DNA of 64,000 nt from Streptomyces macrolidinus (GCF_023887685.1 NZ_JAMWMR010000002.1:186001-250000), one strand, 5' to 3'; positions 48,788 through 58,490 are shown, counted from the first letter of the stretch. Program-made: numbers and translations. Notes: generated from the sequence alone by a model not told the origin.

Positions 48788-50698
48788 GTGGATACGACCC
48801 TTAAGGACCCCCTCGTCGGGCAGGTGCTCGACGGCCGCTATCGCGTCGACGCGCGGATCGCGGTCGGCGGCATGGCCACGGTCTACCGGGCCGTGGACAC
48901 CCGCCTCGACCGTGTCCTCGCGCTGAAGGTGATGCACCCGACGCTGGCCGCCGACGGATCGTTCGTGGAGCGCTTCATCCGCGAGGCCAAGTCGGTCGCG
49001 CGGCTCGCGCACCCGAACGTGGTGCAGGTCTTCGACCAGGGCACGGACGGGTCGTACGTCTACCTCGCCATGGAGTACATCGCCGGGTGCACCCTGCGCG
49101 ACGTGCTGCGCGAGCGCGGGGCGCTCCAGCCGCGCGCGGCGCTCGGCATCCTGGAGCCCGTCCTTGCCGCGCTGGGCGCCGCGCACCGCGCCGGGTTCGT
49201 GCACCGCGACATGAAGCCGGAGAACGTCCTGATAGGGGACGACGGCCGGGTCAAGGTGGCGGACTTCGGCCTGGTCCGGGCCGTGGACACCGTCACCGAC
49301 AACACCACGGGCGCCGTCCTCGGCACGGTGTCCTACCTCGCCCCCGAGCAGATCGAGCACGGCACGGCCGACCCCCGGGTCGATGTGTACGCGTGCGGGG
49401 TCGTGCTCTACGAGATGCTCACGGGCGCCAAGCCGCACCACGGCGACTCCCCCGCCCAGGTGCTCTACCAGCACCTGCACGAGGACGTGCCGATGCCGTC
49501 GGCCGCCGTGCCGGGGCTGGCCCCCGAACTCGACGACCTGGTCGTCGCGGCGACCGCGCGCAAGGCCGAGCTGCGCCCGCACGACGCGGTGGCGCTGCTC
49601 GCCCAGGTGCTCCAGACGCGCGGCACGCTCACCGACGAGCAGTTGGACGCCGTCCCGCCGCAGGCCCTCACCGCGGAGCACGACAACGCCGAGGACCGTA
49701 CGCGCGTGATCCCCCGGCTGCTGCCCATCGGCGAGGACGAGAAGGCGGTACTGAACCGGACGAGCCGGCTGGAGACCCCGCCCGCTCGGCCGCCCCGCCG
49801 CTTCGGGCTCCCCCGGCGGGGGCTGCTCGGGCTCGTGGTGGCCGCGCTGGTGGTGCTCGGCGCGGGCGCCGGTCTCTGGTACATCAACTCCGGGCAGTTC
49901 ACCAAGGTCCCGCCGCTGCTCGCCAAGACGGAGGCGCAGGCGCGGGAGCGGCTGGAGAAGGCCGGACTCGACGTCAAGGACGTCAAGCACGCCTACAGCG
50001 ACACGGTCACGCGCGGCACGGTGATCAGCAGCGAACCGGCGACGGGCGAGCGCATCCGTACCAACGACTCGGTGACGCTGACCCTCTCGGACGGCCCCGA
50101 GACCGTGAAGGTGCCCGATCTGAAGGGCTACACGCTGGACAAGGCGCGGGCCGAGCTCAAGAAGGCCGGTCTGGCGGCGGGCATGGTCACGCGCGCGTTC
50201 AGCGAGGACGTGCCCAAGGACTCCGTGGTCGGTACGCAGCCCGGAGCGGGCACTCAGCGGCACAGCGGTTCGGCGATCACGCTCACCGTCAGCAAGGGCG
50301 CCCCGGTGGAGCTGGACGATGTGACGGGCGGCTCGGTCGAGGACGCCACGCAGACGCTGCGCGAGGCGGGCCTGAAGGTGAAGATCGCCGAGACGCGGGT
50401 CACGTCGCCGGACGTCGACGCGGGCGATGTCGCCCGGCAGTCGCCGGAGGCGGGCACGAAGCTCGGCGAGGGCGACACGGTGACGCTGACGCTCTCCAAG
50501 GGCCCGGAGATGGTCGAGGTCCCGGACGTGGTCGGCGACAACGTGGACGACGCGAAGCAGGAGCTGGAGAAGGCCGGGTTCAAGGTCGAGGAGGACCGGG
50601 GCCTGCTGGGTCTGTTCGGCGACACGGTCAAGGGCCAGTCGGTGGACGGCGGCGACAAGGCGCCCAAGGGGTCCACGATCACGCTCAAGATCCGCTGA
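48788..50698 (+). CDS. PASTA-domain Ser/Thr protein kinase (PknL/PknB-like)
   Basis: 636 residues from a GTG that lies 7 nt after TAAACT (48775-48780), so the mRNA is probably leaderless. The kinase domain (about 12-280) has IAVGGMATVYRAVD, the ATP Lys in LALKVMHP, catalytic FVHRDMKPENVLI (Asp near 140), DFG near 158 and the activation loop TDNTTGAVLGTVSYLAPEQ. One membrane helix (about 344-366) leads to four extracellular PASTA repeats (for example KVPDLKGYTLDKARAELKKA). Such kinases sense muropeptides or lipid II and control growth and division. The Rv2175c-like gene nearby is a candidate substrate. Confidence 0.95.
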   Translation: MDTTLKDPLVGQVLDGRYRVDARIAVGGMATVYRAVDTRLDRVLALKVMHPTLAADGSFVERFIREAKSVARLAHPNVVQVFDQGTDGSYVYLAMEYIAGCTLRDVLRERGALQPRAALGILEPVLAALGAAHRAGFVHRDMKPENVLIGDDGRVKVADFGLVRAVDTVTDNTTGAVLGTVSYLAPEQIEHGTADPRVDVYACGVVLYEMLTGAKPHHGDSPAQVLYQHLHEDVPMPSAAVPGLAPELDDLVVAATARKAELRPHDAVALLAQVLQTRGTLTDEQLDAVPPQALTAEHDNAEDRTRVIPRLLPIGEDEKAVLNRTSRLETPPARPPRRFGLPRRGLLGLVVAALVVLGAGAGLWYINSGQFTKVPPLLAKTEAQARERLEKAGLDVKDVKHAYSDTVTRGTVISSEPATGERIRTNDSVTLTLSDGPETVKVPDLKGYTLDKARAELKKAGLAAGMVTRAFSEDVPKDSVVGTQPGAGTQRHSGSAITLTVSKGAPVELDDVTGGSVEDATQTLREAGLKVKIAETRVTSPDVDAGDVARQSPEAGTKLGEGDTVTLTLSKGPEMVEVPDVVGDNVDDAKQELEKAGFKVEEDRGLLGLFGDTVKGQSVDGGDKAPKGSTITLKIR

Positions 50699-50755
50699 GC
50701 TCCCGGCGGCGGACCGGCCGGTGGGGCGCGCGGGATCGCATGACACCCTTGACGG

Positions 50756-51646
50756 GTGAGCACTCAGCAGTCCCGCGCCGCCTCCGGCGTCCTTCGCAAC
50801 CCCATCGGCGGTCACATCCCCGTGGCCGGCGGTCTGCACACCGTCGGGATGACCTATGCCCGCGCGCTCGGGGCCGAGACCGTGCAGGTCTTCGTCGCCA
50901 ATCCGCGCGGCTGGGCGACGCCCGTGGGCAATCCGCGGCAGGACGAGGCGTTCCGGGCCGCGTGTGCCGCCGAGTCGATCCCGGCGTACGTGCACGCGCC
51001 CTATCTGATCAACTTCGGTTCGCACACGGAGGCGACCGTCGAGAAGTCCGTGGAGTCCTTGCGGCACTCGCTGCGCCGGGGCCGTGAGATCGGAGCGCTC
51101 GGTGTCGTCGTCCACACCGGGAGCGCCACCGGCGGCCGGGACCGGGCCGTGGCGCTGAAGCAGGTACGCGCGCATCTGCTGCCCCTGCTCGACGAGCTGA
51201 CGCACGACGACGACCCGTACCTGCTGCTGGAGTCGACCGCCGGTCAGGGTGCCTCGCTGTGCTCACGGACCTGGGACTTCGGACCGTACTTCGACGCCCT
51301 CGACGCCCACCCCAGGCTGGGCGTCTGCCTCGACACCTGCCATGTCTTCGCCGCCGGGCACGATCTGACCGGCCCGGACGGAATGCGTCAGACGCTGGAT
51401 CTGCTGGTGGACACCGTCGGGGAGGGACGGCTCAAGCTGATCCACGCCAACGACTCCAAGGACGTGGTCGGCGCCCACAAGGACCGCCACGAGAACATCG
51501 GGTCCGGCCATATCGGCGAGGACCCGTTCCGCGCGCTGATGAGGCATCCGGCCACCGCGGGCGTGCCGCTGATCATCGAGACGCCCGGCGGCAAGGAGGG
51601 GCACGCGGCGGACGTGGAGCGGCTGAAGCGGCTGCGCGACGGCTGA
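50756..51646 (+). CDS. nfo: Endonuclease IV (AP endonuclease)
   Basis: 296 residues from GTG. Metal-binding residues of the xylose-isomerase-like TIM barrel are visible: YVHAPYLINFGS, VVHTGSATGG, LLLESTAGQG, GVCLDTCHVFAAGHDL, IHANDSKDVVGAHKDRHENI and IIETPGGKEGH. It cuts abasic sites in base excision repair. Monocistronic by spacing, 57 bp after the kinase gene. A weak CACCCT hexamer 6 nt before GTG may indicate a leaderless transcript. Confidence 0.95.
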   Translation: MSTQQSRAASGVLRNPIGGHIPVAGGLHTVGMTYARALGAETVQVFVANPRGWATPVGNPRQDEAFRAACAAESIPAYVHAPYLINFGSHTEATVEKSVESLRHSLRRGREIGALGVVVHTGSATGGRDRAVALKQVRAHLLPLLDELTHDDDPYLLLESTAGQGASLCSRTWDFGPYFDALDAHPRLGVCLDTCHVFAAGHDLTGPDGMRQTLDLLVDTVGEGRLKLIHANDSKDVVGAHKDRHENIGSGHIGEDPFRALMRHPATAGVPLIIETPGGKEGHAADVERLKRLRDG

Positions 51647-51677
51647 CGGGCGTGCGAGGGGGAAGAGTTCGGGGCCG

Positions 51678-52310
51678 TCAGAGTTCGGGGCCGTCCCCCG
51701 GCTCTTCCTGGTAGGAGTAGCGCTGTTCCTTCCACGGGTCACCGAGGTTGTGGTACCCGCGCTCCTCCCAGAAGCCGCGCCGGTCGGCGGTCATGTACTC
51801 GATGCCGCGCACCCACTTGGGGCCCTTCCAGGCGTACAGGTGCGGCACGATCAGACGCAGCGGGAAGCCGTGCTCGGCGGTGAGCAGTTCGCCGTCCTTG
51901 TGGGTGGCGAAGATCGCGCGGTCCGAGGCGAAGTCGGCGAGGCGCAGATTCGAGCTGTAGCCGTACTCGGCCCAGACCATGACATGGGTGACGGTGGGCG
52001 CGGGCGGGGCCAGCTCCAGGACCGTACGGGCCGGGATGCCGCCCCATTCGGCCCCGAGCATGCTGTACTTCGTCACGCAGTGCAGATCGGTGACGACGGT
52101 CGCGTACGGCAGGGCCGTGAACTCCTCGTGGTTCCAGCAGTGCTTCTCGCCGTCCGCGGTGGCGCCGAAGACCCTGAACTCCCAGCGTTCGGGGCGGAAC
52201 TTGGGTACGGGTCCGTAGTGCGTGACCGGCCAGCCTCGCTGGAGCCGCTGTCCCGGCGGAAGCTCCTCCCGGCCCGCTTCTCCAGATGCTCGCTCCACCG
52301 GATGACCCAT
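51678..52310 (-). CDS. Sulfite-oxidase-like molybdopterin oxidoreductase
   Basis: 210 residues, the short single-domain form. The molybdenum Cys is in VVTDLHCVTKYSM (Cys78), and the pterin-binding region includes GGIPARTVLE, VWAEYGYSSNLRLADFAS and PLRLIVPHLYAWKGPKWVRG. There is no twin-arginine signal, so it is probably cytoplasmic. A partner haem or flavin subunit is not encoded next to it. The electron acceptor and substrate are unknown. Confidence 0.9.
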   Translation of the reverse strand: MGHPVERASGEAGREELPPGQRLQRGWPVTHYGPVPKFRPERWEFRVFGATADGEKHCWNHEEFTALPYATVVTDLHCVTKYSMLGAEWGGIPARTVLELAPPAPTVTHVMVWAEYGYSSNLRLADFASDRAIFATHKDGELLTAEHGFPLRLIVPHLYAWKGPKWVRGIEYMTADRRGFWEERGYHNLGDPWKEQRYSYQEEPGDGPEL

Positions 52311-52465
52311 GACTCCATCCTGACAGACCTCACGGGGTGCCCCGGACCGGCCCGTACAGAATGATGATAATTCGCACTGAGTGTGAACTTACTGGACGTT
52401 CTTGATTTGCCGGTGCGATCATGCGGCGCAATCCGCCAGTCCCCCGCCTGGAAGGAGCCCGCGCG

Positions 52466-52945
52466 ATGCAGGGCGACCCCGAGGTCATCGAATTCCTCAA
52501 TGAGCAGCTCACCGGCGAGCTGACCGCGATCAACCAGTACTTCCTGCACGCGAAGATGCAGGAGAACTTCGGCTGGTACAAGCTCGCCGAGTACACGCGG
52601 CGCGAGTCGTTCGACGAGATGAAGCACGCGGAGGTGCTCACCGACCGCATCCTCTTCCTGGAGGGGCTGCCGAACTACCAGCGGCTGTTCCATGTACGGG
52701 TGGGGCAGACGGTCAAGGAGATGTTCGAGGCCGACCGGCAGGTCGAGATCGAGGCGATCGACCGGCTCCGGCGCGGGATCGAGATCATGCGGCAGAAGGG
52801 CGACATCACGTCGGCGAACATCTTCGAGTCGATCCTCGAGGACGAGGAGCACCACATCGACTACCTGGACACACAGCTCGAACTGGTCGAGAAGCTCGGG
52901 GAGGCGCTCTACCTCGCGCAGGTCATCAAGCAGCCGGACAGCTAG
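52466..52945 (+). CDS. bfr: Bacterioferritin
   Basis: 159 residues from ATG at 52466 with GGAAGGAG upstream. All four-helix ferroxidase ligands are in place: Glu18 (LTGELTAINQYF), Glu51 and His54 (FDEMKHAEVL), Glu near 94 (VEIEAIDRL), and Glu/His near 127-130 (LEDEEHHIDYL). Met52 is the axial haem ligand at the subunit interface. It stores iron as a 24-mer. The stop codon TAG is part of the left end of the repeat element at 52942, and the ferredoxin gene bfd lies beyond that element on the other strand. Confidence 0.97.
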   Translation: MQGDPEVIEFLNEQLTGELTAINQYFLHAKMQENFGWYKLAEYTRRESFDEMKHAEVLTDRILFLEGLPNYQRLFHVRVGQTVKEMFEADRQVEIEAIDRLRRGIEIMRQKGDITSANIFESILEDEEHHIDYLDTQLELVEKLGEALYLAQVIKQPDS

Positions 52946-53170
52946 TGCCGCGTCAGGCAACGTTCGCCCCGTCGCGACGCCCGGCACGCTCCCCCAAGCT
53001 CTGCGAGCAGGGGGGACCCCCACTCGCCGCACCGGGCGAAAGCCCACGTACATCCAGTACGAGGGCTTCCGCCCGGCACTCCCCCAAGCTCTTCGAGCAG
53101 GGGGGACCCCCAGAGAGCACGCACCGGACGCCGCTCCTTGACGGGCAAACATTGCCTGACGCAGCACTAG
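52942..53170. mobile_element. MITE-like repeat element between bfr and bfd
   Basis: A 229-bp element with imperfect ~31-bp terminal inverted repeats. The left end starts CTAGTGCCGCGTCAGGCAAC (52942-52973), and the right end is its complement (53140-53170) with three mismatches and one indel. Inside are two near-identical 34-bp direct copies (52989-53022, 53079-53112; core CTCCCCCAAGCTCT), each with its own hairpin. A central palindrome lies between them (GGGCGAAAGCCC against GGGCTTCCGCCC). It has no coding capacity. The outer CTAG may be a duplicated target. Similar CCCCCAAGCTCT cores are, from memory, frequent between Streptomyces genes. Confidence 0.75.
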
Positions 53171-53191
53171 ACCCCGGCCCCGCGCGGGGGC

Positions 53192-53431
53192 TCAGGCCGC
53201 GTCCGCGTCCTTCAGGCCGTCCAGTCGGGCGAGCACCGGCCTGCCCTGGTCCGCCGCCTCGCGGCGCGGGCACGTCCCCCGGCCCAGCAGCGCCTGGATG
53301 CGCCGTACGCACGACCCGCAGTCCGTGCCCGCCTTGCACTCCGAGGCGATCTTCCGGGGCGTGCACGCGCCGTTCTCCGCGTGCTGCTTGACCTGTTCCT
53401 CGGTGACACCGAAGCAACTGCACACGTACAC
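53192..53431 (-). CDS. bfd: Bacterioferritin-associated ferredoxin
   Basis: 79 residues from GTG at 53431 with GGGAGG upstream; the frame continues to 54142 but only as a shadow of the DAHP synthase gene. Cys4, Cys6, Cys38 and Cys41 (VYVCSCFGV and GTDCGSCVRR) have the exact spacing of Bfd [2Fe-2S] proteins. Bfd gives electrons to bacterioferritin to release stored iron. An iron-box-like operator lies 50 bp upstream, so expression in iron shortage is expected. It converges with bfr across the repeat element. Confidence 0.93.
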   Translation of the reverse strand: MYVCSCFGVTEEQVKQHAENGACTPRKIASECKAGTDCGSCVRRIQALLGRGTCPRREAADQGRPVLARLDGLKDADAA

Positions 53432-53480
53432 GCGGATCCACCTCCCGACGGGATTGCTGGGCGCCGTCCCGATCGTTCGG

Positions 53481-53499
53481 TGAGGCAAACCTAACCTTA
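53481..53499 (-). promoter_or_regulatory. Iron box (DmdR1/IdeR type) upstream of bfd
   Basis: On the coding strand TAAGGTTAGGTTTGCCTCA matches the 19-bp iron-box consensus TTAGGTTAGGCTAACCTAA at 14 of 19 positions, and its left half is nearly perfect. It lies 50 bp before the bfd start, which fits repression by Fe-loaded DmdR1. Confidence 0.75.
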
Positions 53500-53526
53500 C
53501 CTGCCGTGCCGGAGTTGCAGAAGTGA

Positions 53527-53560
53527 AGTGGGGCGCGGATCCTGTGATCCGCGCCCCACT
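53527..53560. terminator. Terminator after the DAHP synthase gene
   Basis: Perfect 15-bp stem AGTGGGGCGCGGATC (53527-53541), 4-nt loop, complement 53546-53560, 26 bp beyond the DAHP synthase stop. It insulates bfd from its upstream neighbour. Confidence 0.88.
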
Positions 53561-53586
53561 CCCGACTGCCGCTGCGGCTACCGGTT

Positions 53587-54939
53587 CTACTGGTTGCGGT
53601 ACATCTCGGCGACCAGGAACGCCAGGTCCAGGGACTGGCTGCGGTTCAGCCGCGGGTCGCAGGCCGTCTCGTAGCGCTGGTGCAGATCGTCGACGAAGAT
53701 CTCGTCGCCGCCGCCCACGCACTCGGTGACGTCGTCGCCCGTCAGCTCCACATGGATGCCGCCGGGGTGCGTGCCCAGTGCCTTGTGGACCTCGAAGAAG
53801 CCCTTCACCTCGTCCAGCACGTCGTCGAAGCGGCGGGTCTTGTGCCCGGAGGCCGCCTCGAAGGTGTTGCCGTGCATCGGGTCGGTGACCCAGGCGACGA
53901 CCGCGCCCGACGCCGTGACCTTCTCCACCAGGTCGGGGAGCCGGTCGCGGATCTTGTCCGCGCCCATCCGGACGATGAAGGTCAGCCGCCCCGGCTCGCG
54001 CTCCGGGTCGAGCCGGTCGATGTACTGCAGCGCTTCCTCGGGCGTCGTCGTCGGGCCGAGCTTGACCCCGATGGGGTTGCGGATCTTCGAGACGAACTCG
54101 ATGTGCGCGCCGTCGAGTTGACGCGTGCGCTCGCCGATCCACACCATGTGCCCGGAGACGTCGTACAGGTTCCCGGTGCGCGAGTCCACGCGGGTGAGCG
54201 CCGACTCGTAGTCGAGCAGCAGGGCCTCGTGCGAGGAGAAGAACTCGACGGTCTTGAACTCCTCCGGGTCCGTGCCGCAGGCCCGCATGAAGTTCAGCGC
54301 GTTGTCGATCTCCCGCGCGAGCCGCTCGTAGCGCTGCCCGGAGGGCGAGGAGCGGACGAAGTCCTGGTTCCAGGCGTGCACCTGGCGCAGGTCAGCGTAG
54401 CCGCCGGTGGTGAAGGCGCGCACGAGGTTGAGCGTCGAGGCGGACGCGTGGTACATCCGCTTCAGGCGCTCGGGGTCCGGGACGCGGGCCTTCTCGGTGA
54501 AGTCGAAGCCGTTGACGGAGTCGCCCCGGTAGGTGGGCAGGGTCACGCCGTCGCGGGTCTCGGTCGGCTTGGAGCGCGGCTTGGAGTACTGGCCGGCGAT
54601 CCGGCCGACCTTCACGACCGGCACCGAGGCCGCGTACGTGAGCACGGCGCCCATCTGGAGCAGGGTCTTGAGCTTGTTGCGGATGTGGTCGGCGGACACA
54701 CCGTCGAAGGCCTCCGCGCAGTCGCCGCCCTGAAGCAGGAACGCCTCGCCCCGGGCGACGGCTCCCATCCGGGCGCGCAGCTCATCGCACTCGCCCGCGA
54801 AGACGAGCGGCGGATACGACTCGAGGTCCGCGATCGCTGCGCGCAGAGCCTCGGGGTCGGGGTACTCGGGCTGCTGCGCCGCGGGCAGGTCTCGCCAGGT
54901 GTTGCCAGCGTTCGCGCTGGTCTTAGCGTTCACGGTCAC
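53587..54939 (-). CDS. Class II DAHP synthase
   Basis: 450 residues. Class II (plant-type) landmarks are NTWRDLPAAQQPEYPD, VFAGECDELR, FLLQGGDCAEAF, RGDSVNGFDF, LKLGPTTTPEEAL-like VKLGPTTTPEEAL, VTDPMHGNTFEA and GGIHVELTGDDVTEC. It condenses phosphoenolpyruvate and erythrose-4-phosphate, the first step to chorismate. The GTG at 54939 directly touches GAGGAGG, so the second GTG at 54933 (start of NAKTSANAG) may be the true start. It is divergent from the trp leader and trpEG, which use chorismate. The aroG-pknL-Rv2175c neighbourhood of mycobacteria is partly kept here. Confidence 0.97.
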   Translation of the reverse strand: MTVNAKTSANAGNTWRDLPAAQQPEYPDPEALRAAIADLESYPPLVFAGECDELRARMGAVARGEAFLLQGGDCAEAFDGVSADHIRNKLKTLLQMGAVLTYAASVPVVKVGRIAGQYSKPRSKPTETRDGVTLPTYRGDSVNGFDFTEKARVPDPERLKRMYHASASTLNLVRAFTTGGYADLRQVHAWNQDFVRSSPSGQRYERLAREIDNALNFMRACGTDPEEFKTVEFFSSHEALLLDYESALTRVDSRTGNLYDVSGHMVWIGERTRQLDGAHIEFVSKIRNPIGVKLGPTTTPEEALQYIDRLDPEREPGRLTFIVRMGADKIRDRLPDLVEKVTASGAVVAWVTDPMHGNTFEAASGHKTRRFDDVLDEVKGFFEVHKALGTHPGGIHVELTGDDVTECVGGGDEIFVDDLHQRYETACDPRLNRSQSLDLAFLVAEMYRNQ

Positions 54940-55086
54940 CTCCTCAACATTACGGGGTCGCGTGGGGCGCCCCGGTCACTGCTCATCCAGTGAGACACGT
55001 GGCGGCCCCCGGTCCGGGCCGTGGTGCCGCCGGTCCGCTCCACGGTTCTCCCGGCCACGGTCCCTCGGTGGTGTAGGGTCCGGGGC

Positions 55087-55149
55087 ATGTTCGCGCACTC
55101 GACCCTCACCCAGAACTGGTGGTGGACCGCTCCTTCGGCGGCCCACTGA
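55087..55149 (+). CDS. trpL: Tryptophan leader peptide
   Basis: A 20-residue ORF, MFAHSTLTQNWWWTAPSAAH, with three Trp codons in a row (55117-55125). The ATG follows the -10 hexamer TAGGGT (55074-55079) by 7 nt, so translation probably starts at the first base of the mRNA. Ribosome stalling at the Trp codons should favour the antiterminator and expression of trpEG. Confidence 0.93.
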   Translation: MFAHSTLTQNWWWTAPSAAH

Positions 55150-55197
55150 CTGCGCGTACCCACGACATCGCGAAGGCCGCCCGAGGGGCGGCCTTCG
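55137..55197 (+). promoter_or_regulatory. trp attenuator (antiterminator and terminator)
   Basis: The terminator stem is CGAAGGCCGCC (55171-55181) with GGCGGCCTTCG (55187-55197), perfect 11 bp, 5-nt loop. The alternative pairing is GGCGGCC at the end of trpL (55137-55143) with GGCCGCC (55175-55181), which would break the terminator. trp attenuators of this kind are known in streptomycetes. Confidence 0.88.
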
Positions 55198-55266
55198 GCG
55201 TTTCGCGACCCGGCCGTTCCTCTCCCGCAGACACTCCTCCCGTCCGCACAGAAGGAACACGCCCCC

Positions 55267-57192
55267 ATGAACCTGCTCGATCTGCTGGACGATCCCCGCC
55301 CGTTCGCCGTCCTGCGCCGCCGTACGCCCGGCCGCGCCGAGGACACCGTCGAGGTGCTGGTCGGCCCGGTCGACCCGTACGAGCGGCTCGCCGACCTGCC
55401 CGAGGAGTGCCTCGCCCTGGTCCCGTTCCGGCAGTTGCGCGAGCGCGGCTTCGACGTCCGCGACGACGGCACGCCGCTGCTGGCGCTGACGCCCGAGGAG
55501 TCCTTCGAGATCCCCCTGGAGCGGGCGCTCGACCAGCTCCCGCGGCACGGCGTCCGGGTCGAGGCGGGCGGCTTCGACGTCGCCGACGAGGAGTACGCGC
55601 GGATCGTCGGGCGGGTGCTCGAGGAGGAGATCGGCCGGGGCGAGGGCGCGAACTTCGTGATCCGGCGGACCTACGAGGGACACGTCCCGGACTTCGGCCG
55701 TGCCGACGCCCTCGCGCTGCTGCGGCGGCTGCTGGTCGGTGAGCGGGGTGCGTACTGGACGTTCGTGGTCCACACCGGGGAAGGAGAAGGGCCCGAAGGG
55801 CCTTCCTTGGAAGGGCGGTGGTGGGAGACGGGTGGGCGCACGCTGGTCGGGGCCAGCCCCGAGGTGCATGTGCGGATGTCCGGCGGGACGGTCGTGATGA
55901 ACCCGATCAGCGGGACCTACCGCTATCCCGCGGGCGGGCCGACGCCCGAGGATCTGCTCGCGTTCCTCGCCGACGGCAAGGAGATCGAGGAGCTGTCGAT
56001 GGTCGTCGACGAGGAGCTCAAGATGATGTGCACGGTCGGGGACATGGGCGGGGTCGTCGTCGGCCCCCGGCTGAAGGAGATGGCCCATCTCGCGCACACC
56101 GAGTACGAGTTGCGCGGCAGGTCCACCCTCGATGTGCGCGAGGTGCTCAAGGAGACCATGTTCGCGGCGACGGTGACCGGCTCGCCGGTGCAGAACGCCT
56201 GCCGGGTGATCGAGCGGCACGAGGTCGGGGGCCGCGGCTACTACGCGGGCGCGCTCGCGCTGCTCGGCCGGGACGCCGGGGGCGCGCAGACCCTGGACTC
56301 CCCCATCCTCATCCGCACCGCGGATATCGACGCGCGGGGGCGGCTGCGGGTGCCGGTCGGGGCCACTCTCGTCCGGGGCTCGGATCCGGCGGGCGAGGTC
56401 GCGGAGACGCATGCCAAGGCGGCCGGGGTGCTGGCGGCACTGGGCGTGCGTCCGGCGCGGCCACGGGCGGAGGGGGCGCGGCCCCGGCTGGCGGACGACC
56501 CGCGGGTGCGGGCCGCGCTGGACGGGCGGCGGGCCCGGCTCGCGCCGTTCTGGCTGCGGATGCAGGAGCGCGGCGCGGACCTCACCGGGCACGCCTTCGT
56601 CGTGGACGGCGAGGACACGTTCACCGCGATGCTCGCGCACGTCCTCACGTCGTCGGGTCTTGAGGTGACCGTACGGCGCTACGACGCGCCGGGGCTGCGG
56701 GAGGCGGTGCTCGCGCACGAGGGCCCGGTGGTCCTCGGCCCGGGACCGGGCAACCCGTCGGACACGGGCGATCCGAAGATGCGGTTCCTGCGGCGGCTGA
56801 CGGCGGACGTGCTCCGCGGCCACCGGCACGGGGTGCTGGGCGTCTGCCTGGGCCATGAGCTGATCGCGGCCGAACTGGGCCTGGAGATCGTCCGCAAGCG
56901 GGTGCCGTACCAGGGCGCGCAGAGCGAGATCGACCTGTTCGGGCGGCGCGAGACCGTCGGCTTCTACAACAGCTTCGTGGCCCACTGCGACGACGAGACG
57001 GCGACCGAACTGGCCGCGCACGGGATCGAGGTCAGCCGGGACGACGACGGCGAGGTGCACGCACTGCGCGGCCCCGGCTTCGCGGGCGTCCAGTTCCACC
57101 CGGAGTCGGTGCTGTCGGTGGGCGGCGCGACGATCGTACGGGACCTGCTGGCCCGACAGGTCGCGCTCCCGGAGCGACACCGGGCCGGATGA
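55267..57192 (+). CDS. trpE: Anthranilate synthase, fused TrpE-TrpG
   Basis: 641 residues. The N-terminal chorismate-utilising domain (to about 400) has VMNPISGTYRYPAGG, DEELKMMCTVGDMGG, ETMFAATVTGSPVQNACR and DSPILIRTADIDARGRLRVP. The C-terminal glutamine amidotransferase (about 440-641) has the GPGPGNPSDTGD loop, the active Cys in GVCLGHELIAAELG and the His-Glu pair in VQFHPES. It makes anthranilate from chorismate and glutamine. The fused form resembles PhzE-like proteins, but the trp leader and attenuator upstream support tryptophan synthesis. Confidence 0.93.
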   Translation: MNLLDLLDDPRPFAVLRRRTPGRAEDTVEVLVGPVDPYERLADLPEECLALVPFRQLRERGFDVRDDGTPLLALTPEESFEIPLERALDQLPRHGVRVEAGGFDVADEEYARIVGRVLEEEIGRGEGANFVIRRTYEGHVPDFGRADALALLRRLLVGERGAYWTFVVHTGEGEGPEGPSLEGRWWETGGRTLVGASPEVHVRMSGGTVVMNPISGTYRYPAGGPTPEDLLAFLADGKEIEELSMVVDEELKMMCTVGDMGGVVVGPRLKEMAHLAHTEYELRGRSTLDVREVLKETMFAATVTGSPVQNACRVIERHEVGGRGYYAGALALLGRDAGGAQTLDSPILIRTADIDARGRLRVPVGATLVRGSDPAGEVAETHAKAAGVLAALGVRPARPRAEGARPRLADDPRVRAALDGRRARLAPFWLRMQERGADLTGHAFVVDGEDTFTAMLAHVLTSSGLEVTVRRYDAPGLREAVLAHEGPVVLGPGPGNPSDTGDPKMRFLRRLTADVLRGHRHGVLGVCLGHELIAAELGLEIVRKRVPYQGAQSEIDLFGRRETVGFYNSFVAHCDDETATELAAHGIEVSRDDDGEVHALRGPGFAGVQFHPESVLSVGGATIVRDLLARQVALPERHRAG

Positions 57193-57205
57193 CGACCACG
57201 TGACG

Positions 57206-57253
57206 GGGCGCCGGGCAGGCCGTCGCGCAGCAGCAGGACCCGGCCCGGCGCCC
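57206..57253. terminator. Hairpin between convergent trpE and pfkA
   Basis: GGGCGCCGGGC (57206-57216) pairs perfectly with GCCCGGCGCCC (57243-57253) around a 26-nt loop, in the 75 bp between the two convergent genes. Confidence 0.7.
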
Positions 57254-57267
57254 GCCGGTACCCGGCG

Positions 57268-58296
<1,029 letters not shown>

Positions 58297-58349
58297 GGAA
58301 ATGTCCCTTCGCCGGGATTGCCTGATGCGGGTCACGCTAATGGCGACAC

Positions 58350-58379
58350 ACACTGCCACGTCAGGACACAGAGGGTCAA
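58350..58379 (-). promoter_or_regulatory. Candidate pfkA promoter
   Basis: Minus-strand TTGACC (58374-58379), 18-bp spacer, CAGTGT (58350-58355), about 50 bp before the ATG. Confidence 0.55.
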
Positions 58380-58490
58380 TTTCCGTGAATGGTCGGGTAG
58401 TTGACTGTTGCGGACGAGTCGGACTTCACTCGAAGGGGGGCACGGGGCGCAGGGGGTCCCGCTTGACCTCCTGCGGACGCCCGCATGGCC

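Noticed and set aside
48710..51205. 831-residue minus-strand frame opposite the kinase and nfo
   Set aside because: Antisense shadow of two well-supported genes.
55267..57192. Phenazine-type PhzE
   Set aside because: The fusion layout is similar, but a Trp leader and attenuator precede it and no phenazine genes are near.
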